From positions 312,824,092 through 312,888,091 of the forward strand of contig OY282558.1 of assembly GCA_958295665.1 (NCBI GenBank): a DNA stretch of 64,000 bases, given 5' to 3'. Below the pieces are notes generated by a model. It did no database searches. It worked only from the letters and a program-made list of their open reading frames with translations, and was not told the DNA's origin. This stretch comes from Tipula vernalis. Taxonomy: Eukaryota; Arthropoda; Insecta; Diptera; Tipulidae. This document shows, one piece after another, positions 1 through 12,437 of the stretch (its first letter is position 1; every line of letters begins with the position of its first letter). A program made the position numbers and the translations under genes.

Positions 1-3000
1 TTTGTGTAAACCTACGTTTGCTAGAACTATGCTGCCTCCGCTGACGTTTAGTGTAATTTCTATCACTCATTTGTCATATTGCTTAATAACTTGTAATAAC
101 CTTTAAACCAGAAACTTAACATTTTTCACTTATTGTAATAAGAAAACTATAAAAATACATTGTTGCATTGTTGTCACTTGAACAACAAAAATTTTGAAAC
201 AAATGTGCGTTCAACAATGTTGAGTCAAATCCCATTTTCAGTAGCTGTTTTAAAATTTCTAAAACCTATAAATATAATATGAACACGCTTATGTTTCCAT
301 AATATTTACATACTTCGTCCACATTTTTAGCTACTTGTATGTAGGACGCCAGATGACGACAAAAATAAAAATTGAATTTCCGCAAACAAGCCTAATCCTT
401 TTTATGCATTTTTTAACATACTATAATTTTGATGGCAACAAAGTAACGTGACGAACAAGTGTTTCTATGCTTTAATAGTGCAACAAAACTTTAACAAATT
501 TTTTTTATGTTTTTTACACAAGCCATAAACATTTTTTTTAAACGATTCTGTAATTTCCCAAACAAATAAAACAAAATAAAGGTCAAACTACATTGTTTGA
601 CCTTGTAACTATTCCTATATAATGTTCAAAAAGGGTTCTTTAGGTTATGTAGATGCGGAGTTAATGATAAATAATAAAATTTAAAAAAAATATTCAGGAT
701 GTTTATCGGTGTAAAAAAAAACAAAACATAAACCTTTCAAATTGTACAATGGGAACCGAAAAGAAGGTGGTTAACTGGAAACCCCTTCGATTAACTAAAA
801 ACGACGTATCATGAAAAATTACCCAGAATCATAAAAAAGGCGTAATTTTTATGATTGTTATGCACATTTGGAACAAAACAAATTTTTTTTTTTGGTATCC
901 TTCTAAATGTGTCTGGCTGTATACATGCCTCATTTTATGACCAAATGAGAATGCCTGTACATAAACGAGTGTGTAGAATAAAACTATAAAACATAAAAAT
1001 ATGATTTGATTATGTTATTATATTTACATAGATGTATACGAGTATGTATTCAAATTGTAAGAATTATAATTTGGTAATGTGCATGCGGATGTTTAGTAAC
1101 CAAAATAAAATTTATGTTTTTAGTATAGTAAAACCATAAAATACTTTTAACCGGTGAAATTGAATAGAAAATTTCTGTAACAATATAATTATACATGTAC
1201 AACTCAACTATACGTTTCTAATTTAACTTTTTGGTTTCTTTTTTATCAATAAGTCACATATTATATAACAAAAAGGCTGGTACATAAAATAATATTGCCA
1301 GTAATTTAATTTATGACCGCACGAAATTTAAATTTTTATGCGTTTTCCCATCCCTTTTCCCGTTTTGTATTAAAAAAAAATTAAACAGTAAAATAAATAA
1401 AGCAATAAAATTATTATTATTATTAGTTTTTATATTTATGTTTTTATTTAGATGTGGTGTGATGATTGGTTTTATATTCTGTTGACCCATTCAATTCAAT
1501 ACAATATCTAAAATATAATTTATTACAAAAATTTATGTATTACGTATAAATAAAAAAAAAAATACAAATGTTAAGTGTCTAATAAATATGTATACGCCTG
1601 AATATATTGTGTGTTAGAAATTCTATTTATTGTATTTTAGACAGGCATATATATTAACATTTATTGTGCGAGTATTAATTAAATGTTACAACATTTTTAA
1701 ATAAATATTATTCATTATCGTGAGATTAATCAACCGTGCGTAATAAATGTTTTTATGAATATAGTAAATTATAAAGAAATGATAAGCGCACAGATTAAAA
1801 GCAAGCTTCTTATCCATTTCAATAGTCTGTTTTTAATAAATTGAAAGTCTTTATTTCTATGAAAAAATGATGAAGAATTTATGAGCAGCCAACAAACTAT
1901 TTAAAAAATATGTTAGGTTAAATAAATAGTGTTAACCTCTCTTTCCGGAACATCGTAAAGTTTTTAGATAATCTCGGTACGCTTCTACACCGATGTGACA
2001 TTAGAATAAAAAAAATTGTGATGCTTACCTCGGTTTCTGATAAATGCTTACTGCAAAACAGTTCTACTAACTATGACATTAATCAGGCATTCCTTCAAAC
2101 GGTATTCAGCGAAAACTGGGAAAATTGTATGGCCTTCTCCTATGCTGAACTTGAAAGAGATGTAAATATAATTTTTTTAAAAATGGATTATGCATATCGC
2201 ATCTCCAAAGTAATACTCTGATAAGTCGAAAACATCAAATTTACAGGATAGACAGTTTTTTAATTTTCATTGGAAATCAGTTAGATTTCGATATTTTTAT
2301 TTGGTATAAACGTTCATTTAACGGTTGGAAGTTAAATGTGTTGCAAAACGTAATAAAATCGAATTGTTTACTATGAAAATCGATAAAATCATAGCTTACA
2401 AAAAATTTATAAACTACACTTATTCCAATTGATTTAGTTTTTAGGGTTAGGAAGAACGTCGTATATTATATCATTAAATCATACTGCAAAATGAAATTAA
2501 AAATTGCAATAGGAAATAATCTAAAAAAAAAACGTTTCATCGTATAATTGATTCAACAACCAATACAATTTTAAAAATTGAGTAATAAAAATAAAATTGC
2601 ACAGAAGTGATTCATTTTGTAAAATTGGGTTTTAAATTAATTTATGCTTCATCAGCTTGCGTAAAAATCGTGCCTTTTTCTAAAAATGAAGTTTTAGCTC
2701 ACATAATGAACCTCAGTCCTTCCAATTTGCTAAGGATATTGGAATCGGTTTCTCATAAATTAAATTTGGAATAAACCCTTTAAAACCGCGTGTATGAGCC
2801 CCTCTGTCAATTTTGAAGCTAGTTATAAACAGGTGTATATTGGAAAACTGAATTTCATTTAATTTCAAAATTGCAGAAATTCAGTTGCGTCACTTCAATA
2901 ACTCTTTAGGAAGGTTCGCTTATTTTGGCAAATTTGATTATCTCTTACCTTTATAGGGTTACCACAACCTCTCAAAGTTTTTTTCCCCTCGGGATCACCC

Positions 3001-3720
3001 TCATTCTGGGTGCCCTTTAATTAAATACTTCTGGCTGATTTTAATATTAAACTTGTTTGCAGTCTACATATAAAAATTTTATTTTTATTTTGATGGTAGC
3101 TGTATTATCTAACCAAAATTTTAATTTCTTCAACTTAGCTATTTCTATATTAACTTGGACTTAAATGAATTTTTGTAGAGAGCTTACCACCTTATTTAGC
3201 AATACATTCATGCCAGACGTAGCAGTATGTATGTTTTGTCTTTCATAACCTCAGATTGTGACCCTTAAAAAAATATCTTTGTCTTCGATTATATTTTGAT
3301 TATGGCAAATGAGGTGGAATCCGTCTAATTTTTTCGCCGCAAAAAATGTTATGTTGATCTGATTATTAAAAATATCTATATGTTGCCCTTTGGTTATTTG
3401 CAGGGAGTTTGTCTTAACTTTGTCCTAAAACAAAAACAACATTTTAGGAAAAGTTTAGGAAAAGCGTCTTACGACTATATAATAATGAAAAGTTAGACAA
3501 AAAAAACAAAATTTTCATCAATTTTATTTCAATATTTTTAAGAAGTTACTATACAAATAGAAAAGTTTATTATTAGCAAACAATATTGGTTACACACAAA
3601 GCAAACACGATTTCGATATATGTACATAGCTTTAAAACTTGGTTTGTATTGTTCTAAAATCCTGAAGTCTTAATACAAAATTCTAATATTTTTATTGGTT
3701 TCAAACTTACGACAAACAAT
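1..3720. other. AT-rich stretch without recognisable genes
   Basis: Both strands show frequent stops, A- and T-runs and no protein motif that I recognise. The longest open stretch, 67 codons at 2018-2221 (+), has no family signature and no flanking exon structure that I can support. I see no terminal repeats or tandem arrays. It is probably intergenic or intronic DNA of an AT-rich insect genome, or transposon sequence too old to read. Confidence 0.6.
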
Positions 3721-3727
3721 AAAGCAT

Positions 3728-3913
3728 TTAAATTAAAAACTCATCAAGTTGGTTGCGAAACTCGCTTATTCTAATATCAAAGTTTACAAATTTTGGGTTA
3801 AATAATAAATGTTTGGTTAAATATACGGTGTCATGTTTATATTGAAAGTAGCTTGGTTTTATTTTGTAACATATGAATGTTGATTCAAGCAATAAAACTT
3901 TGATAATAATCAT
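3728..3913 (-). other. short unassigned open frame beside gypsy relic
   Basis: This 61-codon open frame begins with ATG on the same strand as, and 55 bp beyond, the end of the gypsy RNase H segment. Its position would suit the connection or integrase part of the same element. I see no HHCC zinc finger and no D,D-35-E residues, so no function is assigned. It may simply be chance in AT-rich sequence. Confidence 0.2.
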
Positions 3914-3968
3914 TTAATTTAGCATATTGTTTATAAATAAAATTGGATTATTTGAACGTAAGTTTTCT

Positions 3969-5416
3969 TCATTGGGAATGAAACAGAAACCTCTTGGGAA
4001 GGAAAACACAAATTATTTTCTGAGGACTTAATGTTAAGGGTTTGTGGTCTGTGACCAATGTAAATCTAATACCGTATAGGTATGGCTGGTATTTCTTTAC
4101 CGCCCATATAATGGCCAAGGCTTCCTTTTTATTTGTGGCGTAATTAAACTCTGTTCGACTCAGTGTTCTGGAGCCGAAAGCGATTGGTCTTTCGACACGG
4201 TCGTGTATTTGTGACAGAACTACTCCTAGCGCGAAATCTGAAGCGTCTGTTGTGAGGATGAATGGCTTCATGAAATCCGTATAGGCTAGGATTTGGTCCG
4301 TGGACAGGATTTCTTTTAGGGTTTCGAAGGCTTTTACATAGTCTGCATAATTGATATTGATGACCTCGTCTTTTTTTAGATATTTTGTCATCGGCTTAGT
4401 AATTTTTGAATAGTCTCTGATGAACCGGCGGTAGTAAGCCGACAGTCCAAGGAATTGTTTAATTTGTTTAGCATTCTTTGGTAGTGGACATTCAAGTATT
4501 TTTTTGATTTTATCCGTGTTGGGTCTTACTCCTTCTTGGGTAATCACATGTCCTAAAAATTCGGTTTCTCGCTTTAGAAACTCGCATTTGTCTAATTGAA
4601 TTTTCAAAATAAATTGCGATAGTCTCTTGAGTACCGCCTCTAGATTTTTTATATGATTCTCCAAATTTTGCCCTACAATGATGATATCGTCTAGCTAAAC
4701 ATGGCAAATATTACCTGTTAAACCGCATAATACACTATTCATAGTCCGTAGGAACGTGGCAGGAGCGTTCTTCAACCCGTAAGGCATCCAAGACAACTCA
4801 AAGTGCCCCTTGTCTGTTGAGAAGACGGTTTTCTTTTGTGATTTTGCGTTTTAAGGTATTTGATGGAATCCTGACTTTAAGTCCAGTGTAGTAAAATACA
4901 CTGATTTGCCAAGGTTATCCAGAATTTCTTCGATCTGGGGTATGGGGAATTTGTCATCTACCGTTTTTTCGCTAAATTTTCGGTAGTCAATGACGACCCT
5001 TATCTTCTTTGTTCCCGAGGCGTCAGCCTTTTTAGGACTACCCAGACTGGAGATGAGTAAGAGCTACTCGAATTTCGAATGATACCACTATCCAGCATTT
5101 CCGGCACTTGGTCTTCCACATCGCTTTTGAAGCAGTGTGGGTACCTGTACGTTTTAGTGTGTACTGGGGTTTCATTCTTTGTGACTATTTTATGCTTTAT
5201 CATTGTAGTTGCCGATAGCTTTTCATTCTGTTTTAATAAAACATTTTGATTTCTATGGATTGTGTTAATTAGAGCGCTCTTTTCGTTTTCATTCAAGTGT
5301 TCTGTTCTAATTAGATCTTGAATTCCTTGTTTGTCAATTAAGGTTTTACAATAGACTGGTACGGGTTCTAATGTACTAAAATTATGAACTTCAATTTTAA
5401 TTTTATAATAAAACAA
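3969..5416 (-). pseudogene. gypsy pol: reverse transcriptase and RNase H, broken
   Basis: The segment at 5416-5000 covers the region before and at the start of RT, ending near the fingers block 'SPVWVV', after which the frame shifts. Frames at 4990-4665 continue the palm. From 4664 to 3969 a 231-codon frame gives the RT thumb ('FLGHVITQEGVRPN', 'IKQFLGLSAYYRRFI') and the RNase H domain, with 'TDASDFALGVVLSQ' and 'TDHKPLTL' carrying expected acidic residues. In the usual RT order the catalytic YxDD box falls just upstream of 4664, where the frame is disturbed. The reading ends shortly after the RNase H 'TDHKPL' motif, earlier than in an intact pol, which would go on to an integrase. At least two frameshifts are present. 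Confidence 0.9.
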
Positions 5417-5482
5417 CTAAAGTTATTTTTAAAATAATTTTAATTGAAAACAATTTTTCCTTATAGTAACAATATTATAATT

Positions 5483-5520
5483 TAAAATTTTTTTTTTTTT
5501 TTTTTTTTTTATTTTTTTTA
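5483..5520. repeat. poly-T / T-rich tract
   Basis: A run of about 25 consecutive T with further T-rich bases lies between the RT part of gypsy copy 1 and the MITE. It interrupts the pol reading frame and could be the A-rich tail of a minus-strand retroposon or simple slippage. No target duplication was identified. Confidence 0.6.
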
Positions 5521-5728
5521 TTTTAGAAGATCGATTTCGGATTGACTCCTTCTTCGGTTCTTTTTTAACAACTTTTCTGAAGTGTCTGTAAGTGACAAAA
5601 TATACACAAGCAAAATGGATATATACACCATTATAACTTCAATTTTAAGTTTAGGCAGTTTTGTAGGTGGGGTTGGGTTTTAGGTTAGTACGTTAACAAA
5701 TGTTCTAAAATTATTGGCTCTATAAAGG

Positions 5729-5733
5729 CCAGG
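5729..5733 (+). repeat. target-site duplication CCAGG, left copy
   Basis: CCAGG immediately precedes the MITE terminus GGGTCAATTCTCG. The same five bases follow the right terminus at 6395-6399. Removing the insert and one copy joins the flanking gypsy pol sequence in a single open frame, which independently supports this choice of boundary. Confidence 0.8.
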
Positions 5734-6394
5734 GGGTCAATTCTCGTTCTATGAAAAGTACAATGAAAAGTTTTTTCAGTGAGAAATACACATTTCCGAT
5801 TCATGTTCCATGAGAAGGAGAAAAATGACGTCAAAATCTTTTCATATGAATAAAACTTTCTCACCGACCATTTTGGCGGTGAGAACATCATAAATATGCA
5901 AATAAAATTCTATAAAAACTAAATTTGTATTTTTACCATTAAATGTACATTGAAACTATAATATGATTCACTTTAAACTTAACTAATAAGTAAATCTATT
6001 AAAAACTATTCCGTTTATTTAAGAAAAGCCTCCAAATAATTAATTTAGTTAAGTTTTAAAAATAATTTGGTCAATTTTATAATTTACTTTATTTTTGACA
6101 GCCAATGACAAAAACTGATTAACTAAATCTACTTTATCATTTATTTAGCTAATATTTAAACCAATTGTTGTATCAGCTAGCGGAAATGTACATGAAACTC
6201 GAAAAAATATGTGTTTACAGTGTAGCTTACTATGGAAATAACTTATTCAGCGTTTTTCTCACGATTCTTTTTCATTTGGACATCGAGAATCGCTTATTGT
6301 CGTTGTGTGAAATGTTATAAATGAAAAAGACTTGATGGAATCAAAATGAAAACTTTTTTTTCATTAGGTTTTTTCATAGAACGAGAATTGACCC
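5734..6394. mobile_element. 661-bp MITE inserted in gypsy copy 1
   Basis: The ends are inverted copies of GGGTCAATTCTCGTTCTATG followed by AAAA; the identical arm is about 24 bp (5734-5757 and 6371-6394), with looser subterminal similarity such as repeated ATGAAAA further in. The interior is AT-rich and has no transposase. A 5-bp direct repeat CCAGG flanks it. Small size, TIRs, no coding capacity and a target duplication make it a non-autonomous DNA transposon. The superfamily is not identified; a 5-bp duplication does not by itself decide it. Confidence 0.85.
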
Positions 6395-6399
6395 CCAGG
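6395..6399 (+). repeat. target-site duplication CCAGG, right copy
   Basis: It matches 5729-5733 exactly and abuts the right terminal inverted repeat of the MITE. Confidence 0.8.
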
Positions 6400-6848
6400 T
6401 TGCATTGTTACCTCGTCGTTTATCTTTTCGTACCTGGTATTACCCAGTCTCCATTTAGTGAGGCATTAAGTGTTACCGCATGATGGTAAAAATTTTCTGC
6501 CGGATAATATCGGTAGAATTTAAATTTATAGATATTTAATGATATAGTGCTGGACTTATAGTCGATTTTCGCATGAATTTCTGCCATTATTTCTGACTCG
6601 AGAATTCCATCAAAGAAATTATGGAATTCTAATTCATAATACGTTTGCGTAGGTAATTTATTACTAATGAGATTTAATTTGCCTTTTCTGTTCGATTTCT
6701 GAGTCGAAAATAATTTTTAATTGAGATTCTAATAGATGTTCTGGGATTATATTAGGACTAATAATATTTTTATTAGCACCGGTGTCTATTAATAGTTTTA
6801 AACTTTTTGTTTTGTCATGATTTCGACAGATTAGATACGGTAAGAAAT
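6400..6848 (-). pseudogene. gypsy aspartic protease region, broken
   Basis: Near 6830-6770 the minus strand encodes 'LLIDTGANKNIISP', the retropepsin active-site motif (D-T-G). About 40 codons later a frameshift occurs, and the reading resumes in another frame through an 'ELEFHNFFDGIL' stretch, the usual flap-to-C-terminus part of 17.6-type proteases. A further frameshift lies near 6430-6440. After that the frame runs into the MITE at 6399 and resumes on its far side, at 5728 and below. The active-site Asp is retained, but the protein cannot be made. Confidence 0.85.
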
Positions 6849-7439
6849 TTAGTCCTCCGTATCTGAACTTGGGTCTGATTGAAAATTTTCTGGATATAGG
6901 TCTTCGATATCTTCCAAAATCTCGGAATTTAGTATTTCATTTGATGATTCATGACTCTGGGTTGTTTTGTGATTATTAATGATTCTTCTATTGAGTGTAT
7001 TTTTTGATCTTGATGAGATGTCGATGGACATCGGCGTTTCCGTGTCTTGAATTGGCCCATTGAGTTTCCTATAATTGAACTTTTTGACATCCTTTGGTTT
7101 CGGTATAAATTGGTTGAATTTTGGCTGATTTGATGCCATTTGGTTTGTTTTTGGAGTGTACTGATTAGTCATGATAGGCTTTTTTGAGTTATTTGAAATT
7201 AACTCATTTGTGCTAAATTTGCACAAGAATGCGTATGCTTCCTGTAGTGTTTTGGGTGTCGCTGCTTGTGCGAACCCGAAGTAAGGCTTTCTCAAGCCAG
7301 AAATGAAGGCAGCTAAAGCGTCTTCTTCTATAAATGTGGAAATGGCTTGCCACGAATTGTTATAAATGATATTTTGTTTAGCAAGCGTTTTTATATTTTG
7401 GACGATACGAAAATTATTAATTATACAGTTGTACTTCAA
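6849..7439 (-). pseudogene. gypsy gag, C-terminal two thirds
   Basis: An open frame of 196 codons ends at a TAA at 6849-6851 that overlaps the protease frame in the -1 register. Residues about 30-75 hold a capsid-like helical region ('AFISGLRKPYFGFAQAATPKTLQEAYAF' region), followed by an Asn/Gln/Pro-rich linker and an acidic C-terminus. There is no CCHC zinc knuckle, as in the 17.6/297 group. The N-terminus is lost: the frame opens only at 7439, and upstream sequence to about 7553 is out of frame or shortened. Gag would form the cytoplasmic particle; here it is a fragment. Confidence 0.7.
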
Positions 7440-7553
7440 GTAAAATTACCAGATTTTATTACAACCAGAAATCTAGTATTTTTAATTTTACTTGATTCAA
7501 CAAGATTATCAAGTATGCCCACATCTAGTGAATTTTTATTTACCATGTTTTAG

Positions 7554-8999
7554 AACAAATAACTCATTTAATTTGTACATAAGGTTTGAGAAAACTCGAA
7601 CAAATGGTCAATTTTTAAAGGATAGTGCTCGAACCAAACAAAAGTCTTGCAAGGAAACAACATGTTAAATCAAATAGTTGAAACTTTAGAATTTTTTGTA
7701 AATAAAATAAAATAAATAATTTTTTATTAAGAATAATTCTTGTTTGTGTTAGTAAACCTCAAAAATATTGCTTTATACTAAAATTAATATTTTTGACTCA
7801 AATCAAAAAGTTTAAATTTAAACAAAGTTGGCTTAAAACATAATACGCTAATTAATTTAAATTTCAAAATTTACAGATTTCCTTTCAAATATGGCTGATT
7901 TCTGAATCTAAAAAATAATTGATTTGATATAAGAAAATATGATTTTTATCAAAAAATTGTATCTTATTTTGGGGCAAGATTTGGCAAATTTTAACAGAAA
8001 ATAATTATTTTTTTTGTGTATGGCTAGAATAGACGTTTTCACATTAAACTGGTTCCTTCCTATCCAAAACATATAACTTTTCTCAAAAAAATGTTGGGGA
8101 AAAGAAGGCTAAGATTCCATAGTTGTTTAGTCCGACCCGTTACTAGTACTGCTAGCTATACCTTGTTGCAATATTTTTTTTCCCGCCATTTCAACCATCA
8201 ACTGCGCTCTGTTGGATAATTTGATTACAGAGAAACACCACCACTTTTGATCAGTATCACAAATATCTTTTTACAGAAGATGAGAAAATCGATCGAATTT
8301 TCAATGAAGATACTCTAGAGTGAACTAACAAAATTGAATAATTGTTCACGTTTGAACGTTTTGTGGTCACAAATTTAAGTTAAAAAGGCAGCAAGAACTA
8401 ATTTTTTATCGATAACCCAATAAAACGATTTTGAGAAACTTTGAAAATAATAGATAATAATAGATACACCGTAATTCTTTGTAGCCGTCGATATCATATT
8501 AAACATTTTGCATGTTTTTGTAAAGTTGCAGTAAACTATGATAAGTATATTTCTTTTGAACTATATTTCTAGGGAACCATGTTAAATATACAAGACATAC
8601 TTTAGTACAAATTTTAATTTTGAATTTGCTAGAACTAAATTGTGACAAATAATTTTTTAATTATCATAGCTCTGAAGGTACAGGCGATGCAGATGTGAAA
8701 TGTTGACACAATTTGGGAATTAATTAAAAGCAAAGGCTGATTAATTAAAAATAAAATATGATAACTTGTTTGGTCATATCAAGCCATTCATACGAATAGT
8801 AGCAGCCTTATTAATATTTTATTAATTCAATGAACTCGTTGTTATCATGGTAGTTACTTTAGTTAAACATTTTTTTTTTAAATCCATGAAATAAAAAAAA
8901 ATTCATGAGGACTAAACGTAATAATCATTAATTAATTATGAATGTATTAAGCTTAAAATTTGGAATTTCTTGTTATTGTTACAAAATTTAAACAGATCA
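7554..8999. other. AT-rich stretch, nothing recognised
   Basis: No open frame of note, terminal repeat or tandem array is visible. The gypsy copy 1 LTR would be expected near here but could not be identified. Confidence 0.55.
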
Positions 9000-9290
9000 T
9001 AAATAAAAAATGGAATTGTGGCCAACACACGACTTTCTTTAACGAACAGAGAATATTGGGGAATTTAATTTTTTTTTTTATAATTTTTAAATTTTTTTTT
9101 TTTTTTTTTTGGAAACATTTAGTATGAAGAAGTTTTTTGTTAACCTTATACTTTTTAAGATATTTTCAAATAAAAATTTTCTGGACCAAGGAAGTGGCCA
9201 CTTTCCATAGCCGATTTCGAGTAAAATTCACTGGGACTTCATTTAAATTATTAATATTCATAAATTTTCAATTGTGTATAATAAAATTAT
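9000..9290. repeat. dispersed repeat, copy near 9 kb
   Basis: Segments such as 'gtggccaacacacgact' followed by 'ggggaattt' and 'aaattcactgggacttc' have diverged counterparts around 18.83-19.33 kb ('gtgtccaatacacgag', 'ggggaattttg', 'aaattcgctaggacctcc'). The order is the same, so this looks like an old interspersed repeat family. It also includes a long poly-T at about 9090-9111. Boundaries are uncertain. Confidence 0.4.
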
Positions 9291-9639
9291 TAAATTGGGT
9301 TTTTATTTCATTTTGAACCAATAAATGGAGTTTTTAAGTACAAATTAATTTCGTTAATAATTCTTTTCATTCTTAATAAACCATTTTTTATTAAGCAGTT
9401 ATTAAAGCAACACCCTCAAAAAAGTAAAAGTGGACAAATTGCAGTTCTCTATAAAAGTTAAAAAGATTCCACTTGGAACGCACAAAGTGTTAAAAATAAA
9501 AAACTGCTATTAGAGAAATAGATGAAGAACTATACCAGCTGTAATTGTCTAAAAAATTACAAAGGAGATCGTGAACTTAATGATTAACCAATTAATTCTG
9601 ATAATTGTGCAATTCAAAATCCCAAGGAAACAATCAAAC

Positions 9640-10600
9640 CAATTATGTATATTCAGACCGTTTTCCTTATTCGAGGGCTCAATTTAGATCATTTTCCGGT
9701 TATTTGTAAATTAGACTTTGGGTGGCTAGTAGTCACATATTTGCCAAAACTTATACTTGATAATATAAACAACATTTTAACCGGTATAGACAATACTATC
9801 GAACAATTCACATCATTTTGCATCCTGAAAGAATACAACTAACTAATGAAATTAATTAAGTTGAGAAACATTCGATAGAAGACAATTTATCTGATGCAGA
9901 TTACAATATTTGAAAACTATTGTCAATTACATAACTAAAATAATTAAAGGAATGATTTGAATCCTAATACTTAATGAATGGAAAAGCAATTTACAAGATT
10001 TAGGAAAGGGTTAAATGTTATTGGAAAATTTCAAAAAACTTTTAAAATATACCTAATCTTTTTACCACTACTTTTTAATGCTACCAATATTTCTAGGTTA
10101 TTCAACAATAAAGAAAAAACAATGCATTCGGAAATTTCTTCGTTGATCATCACTTATAGTCACCTATACTGTAACTTCGACAGGAAGCGATGTACAAAAT
10201 ATATGTTCTATTATTGATTCACCATCAGCTCCTCAACTTGGCGACATCCCTTGTGTCACTGCCTAAGGAATTAGTGATATACTCTCCACATTATATCCTC
10301 TCAAGCCATCACAACTTCCATTGGAGAGGGTAATGAATTTTTATTGAAAATTTATAATTAATGTCTATTAGTCGGCTATTTTTCCATCCAATGAAAAATT
10401 GCTAAACTAACACGAGTACTAAGCGAATTGGAATTTCTTATTAAAACACTATGGCGTCTATGGAACTGGAGTAGTTCTTAGTCTTTTACAATTTAACATA
10501 TTTCATCAACGATATTCCAAAACACACAAAACGCAAAATCGCACTATTCGCTGATGATCTGACATACTGTCCGATGTACTATTAGAACGATTCGCGACAT
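9640..10600 (+). pseudogene. Jockey-group LINE remnant: endonuclease end and RT pieces
   Basis: Three recognisable blocks occur in the proper ORF2 order. At about 9675-9722 'LDHFPVICKLDFG' matches the last catalytic block (SDH) of an APE-type endonuclease, with the S eroded. At about 10000-10120 there is a linker like those before the RT of Jockey elements. At about 10220-10270 'PSAPQLGDIPCVTA' precedes the RT fingers, and at 10495-10560 'NDIPKHTKRKIALFADDLT' contains the catalytic FADD box. Much of the RT between the last two blocks is deleted, and stops and frameshifts abound. Clade assignment is by motif memory; Jockey is most likely. Confidence 0.7.
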
Positions 10601-11660
10601 TTATTTTTATTTTTTTATTTAGTTAACAATGTAACATTATTATAGGTACAGCTAGTGCGTAAATGAGAATAATGATAGAGCCTAGAATCATTGGAAAATT
10701 TAATTAAGACTGCAAATACTAAAATATTACATTCCTGAATAAGAACGATAGTTAAAATTAAAGAGTCGTAAAGCAATCAAAGCAAGTTTAGAAAGCTGGC
10801 GATTTGTGACACCGAAATTAATTTTTAAAGACAGGCGCAGCCTACGCTCAAGGGAATAGATGTTGGGGTAAGTATTTCCCCACAATCAATACAACACTGG
10901 ATATAATATTACGAAAAAATATTGCTGAAACTGCATCTCGTCGATCAATTAGGTAAGCGCTGTAAATTTCACAGACTGCAGTGATCTTGATATGGGAAAA
11001 GAACAAAATTGTTCATCTGCTAAGAAGGCAGAAACCAAGGTGCAAAGATCACAAATTGCTTCTGAACATTTTCTTTCCTATCAGAATGGCATTTAAAAAA
11101 CAGGGACTAAACCTGAGGCACATATTTCAGCACCGATCCATAATAGCGACGCACAGGGATTAACCAAAATAAGGGAATCTATAATTGGTGCTTGCAGTTG
11201 CGTTTGAAAATGCCTAACATAAAAACGGATTCGCGGCAGCCGAATCAACGTGTTTACCAAATGTTAGGTCGGAAGAAAAAACACACACAACGGTACAATT
11301 AAAAAGAACATACTGCTGTTTAACCGGGAGTCGGGCACGACAGAATAAAACCGTTTTACATTTATTCCCGTCCAGTGATAAGACAACTTTATTATTAACG
11401 AATATGGAGGAAAATTGTGGACAAATATGACTATACTGACAGACTTGACAGACAAGATTGACGAAGCTATTTATAAGATCTGGTGCAAATTGTGAGGTAA
11501 TTTTAACATTTGTAGTGAAACTATCAGAAAAAGCGATGAGAAAGATGTAATCTTTCTGATTTGTACCCACAAGTTTAGCAAAGCTATTTATGAGATCTGG
11601 AGAAAAGATGCAAGCACTAAATTTCGCAAAATTTTTTAGAATTTTAAAACAATAAAACAA
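10601..11660. other. unassigned sequence with a 117-bp spaced direct repeat
   Basis: Base composition is less extreme than the surroundings. 'aagctatttataagatctgg' at 11464-11483 recurs as 'aagctatttatgagatctgg' at 11581-11600. A 148-codon minus-strand open frame (11660-11214) spans this and so repeats 'PDLINSF' internally, but it matches no family that I know. It could be a retroelement LTR or UTR. Confidence 0.35.
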
Positions 11661-12437
11661 GAATTATCAAACATTAAAAAACCAAAAAAACGTGCAAAAT
11701 TGGATTTTCATACATCATTTATCTGGCGATACATTTTATCTGGCGATATTGAATATTGTACCTTTAAGTCTGTGAAGTCAAACAATATTAGTGACAATGG
11801 GAGTTCCAACAACAATACAAGAATCAACTAGCTGACTACCAGTATTTTGTGTGTACAGCTTAACATTATGAAAGCAAAACGTAAAAATAATCGTTAATGT
11901 ACTATGCAGATTCTTGGAACTTCTTGTGGTGCGCAAAAGGGCAGCAAAATAAGGCAGTTAAAATATGTCATAATGAAGATTTGGTAAATTTGTAGTTGAA
12001 TATTTTAAATTTTTCGTAGGAGTTTATTTAATGGTAATTTAATGCAAATAATTCAAATTTTTTTATCTTAAACCACGCTCCATTAACGATATCTTTTATC
12101 ACTACCTCATAACATACGTAGCATCCACAGTAACTTTCATTCCCATGTGCCACAAGAGAATTAGTAGCTTACAAAGTAAAAAGTTTTAACGTAACAAATA
12201 AAACTGCATTATCGATACAACTGCCTATACCTTTGACCGATAGTTTACTATAGAAAATTATAGAAATGTCCCTTATAAATTGTTAAGAATTTATGAAATT
12301 TCAACTTTTTTATGTTGGTAGGCTTATAGTACAAGGGTGTCGGAGTTCTAGATGAGCTTAGTCTCAACCATCAAGAAATATTTGTTGCGCATTTAAATGT
12401 AAGCAAAAATATGAGAACTTTAATGAAATTTACTACT
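11661..12437. other. AT-rich stretch, nothing recognised
   Basis: No motif, terminal repeat or credible open frame was seen on either strand. Confidence 0.5.

Larger units (their letters stand above)
3969..7553 (-). mobile_element. Ty3/Gypsy retrotransposon relic, copy 1 (17.6/297-like)
   Basis: Read on the minus strand, the order is gag, protease, reverse transcriptase, RNase H, the normal Ty3/Gypsy order. The gag carries no CCHC knuckle, as in the 17.6/297/gypsy lineage, and gag and protease overlap in a -1 relation near 6849, as expected for frameshift expression. No LTR, primer-binding site or polypurine tract could be recognised at either end. Integrase and anything 3' of RNase H are missing or unreadable. 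The element is split by a 661-bp MITE at 5734-6394 and has several frameshifts, so it is dead. Assignment to the 17.6/297 lineage is from remembered family resemblance, not a search. Confidence 0.85.

Noticed and set aside
2018..2221. 67-codon frame beginning MMLTSV as a small gene
   Set aside because: No homologous motif, signal peptide, splice context or neighbouring exon could be supported.
11214..11660. 148-codon minus-strand frame as a gene
   Set aside because: No family resemblance, an overlapping second frame, and the internal 'PDLINSF' repeat simply reflects a DNA direct repeat. It is kept only as part of an unassigned region.
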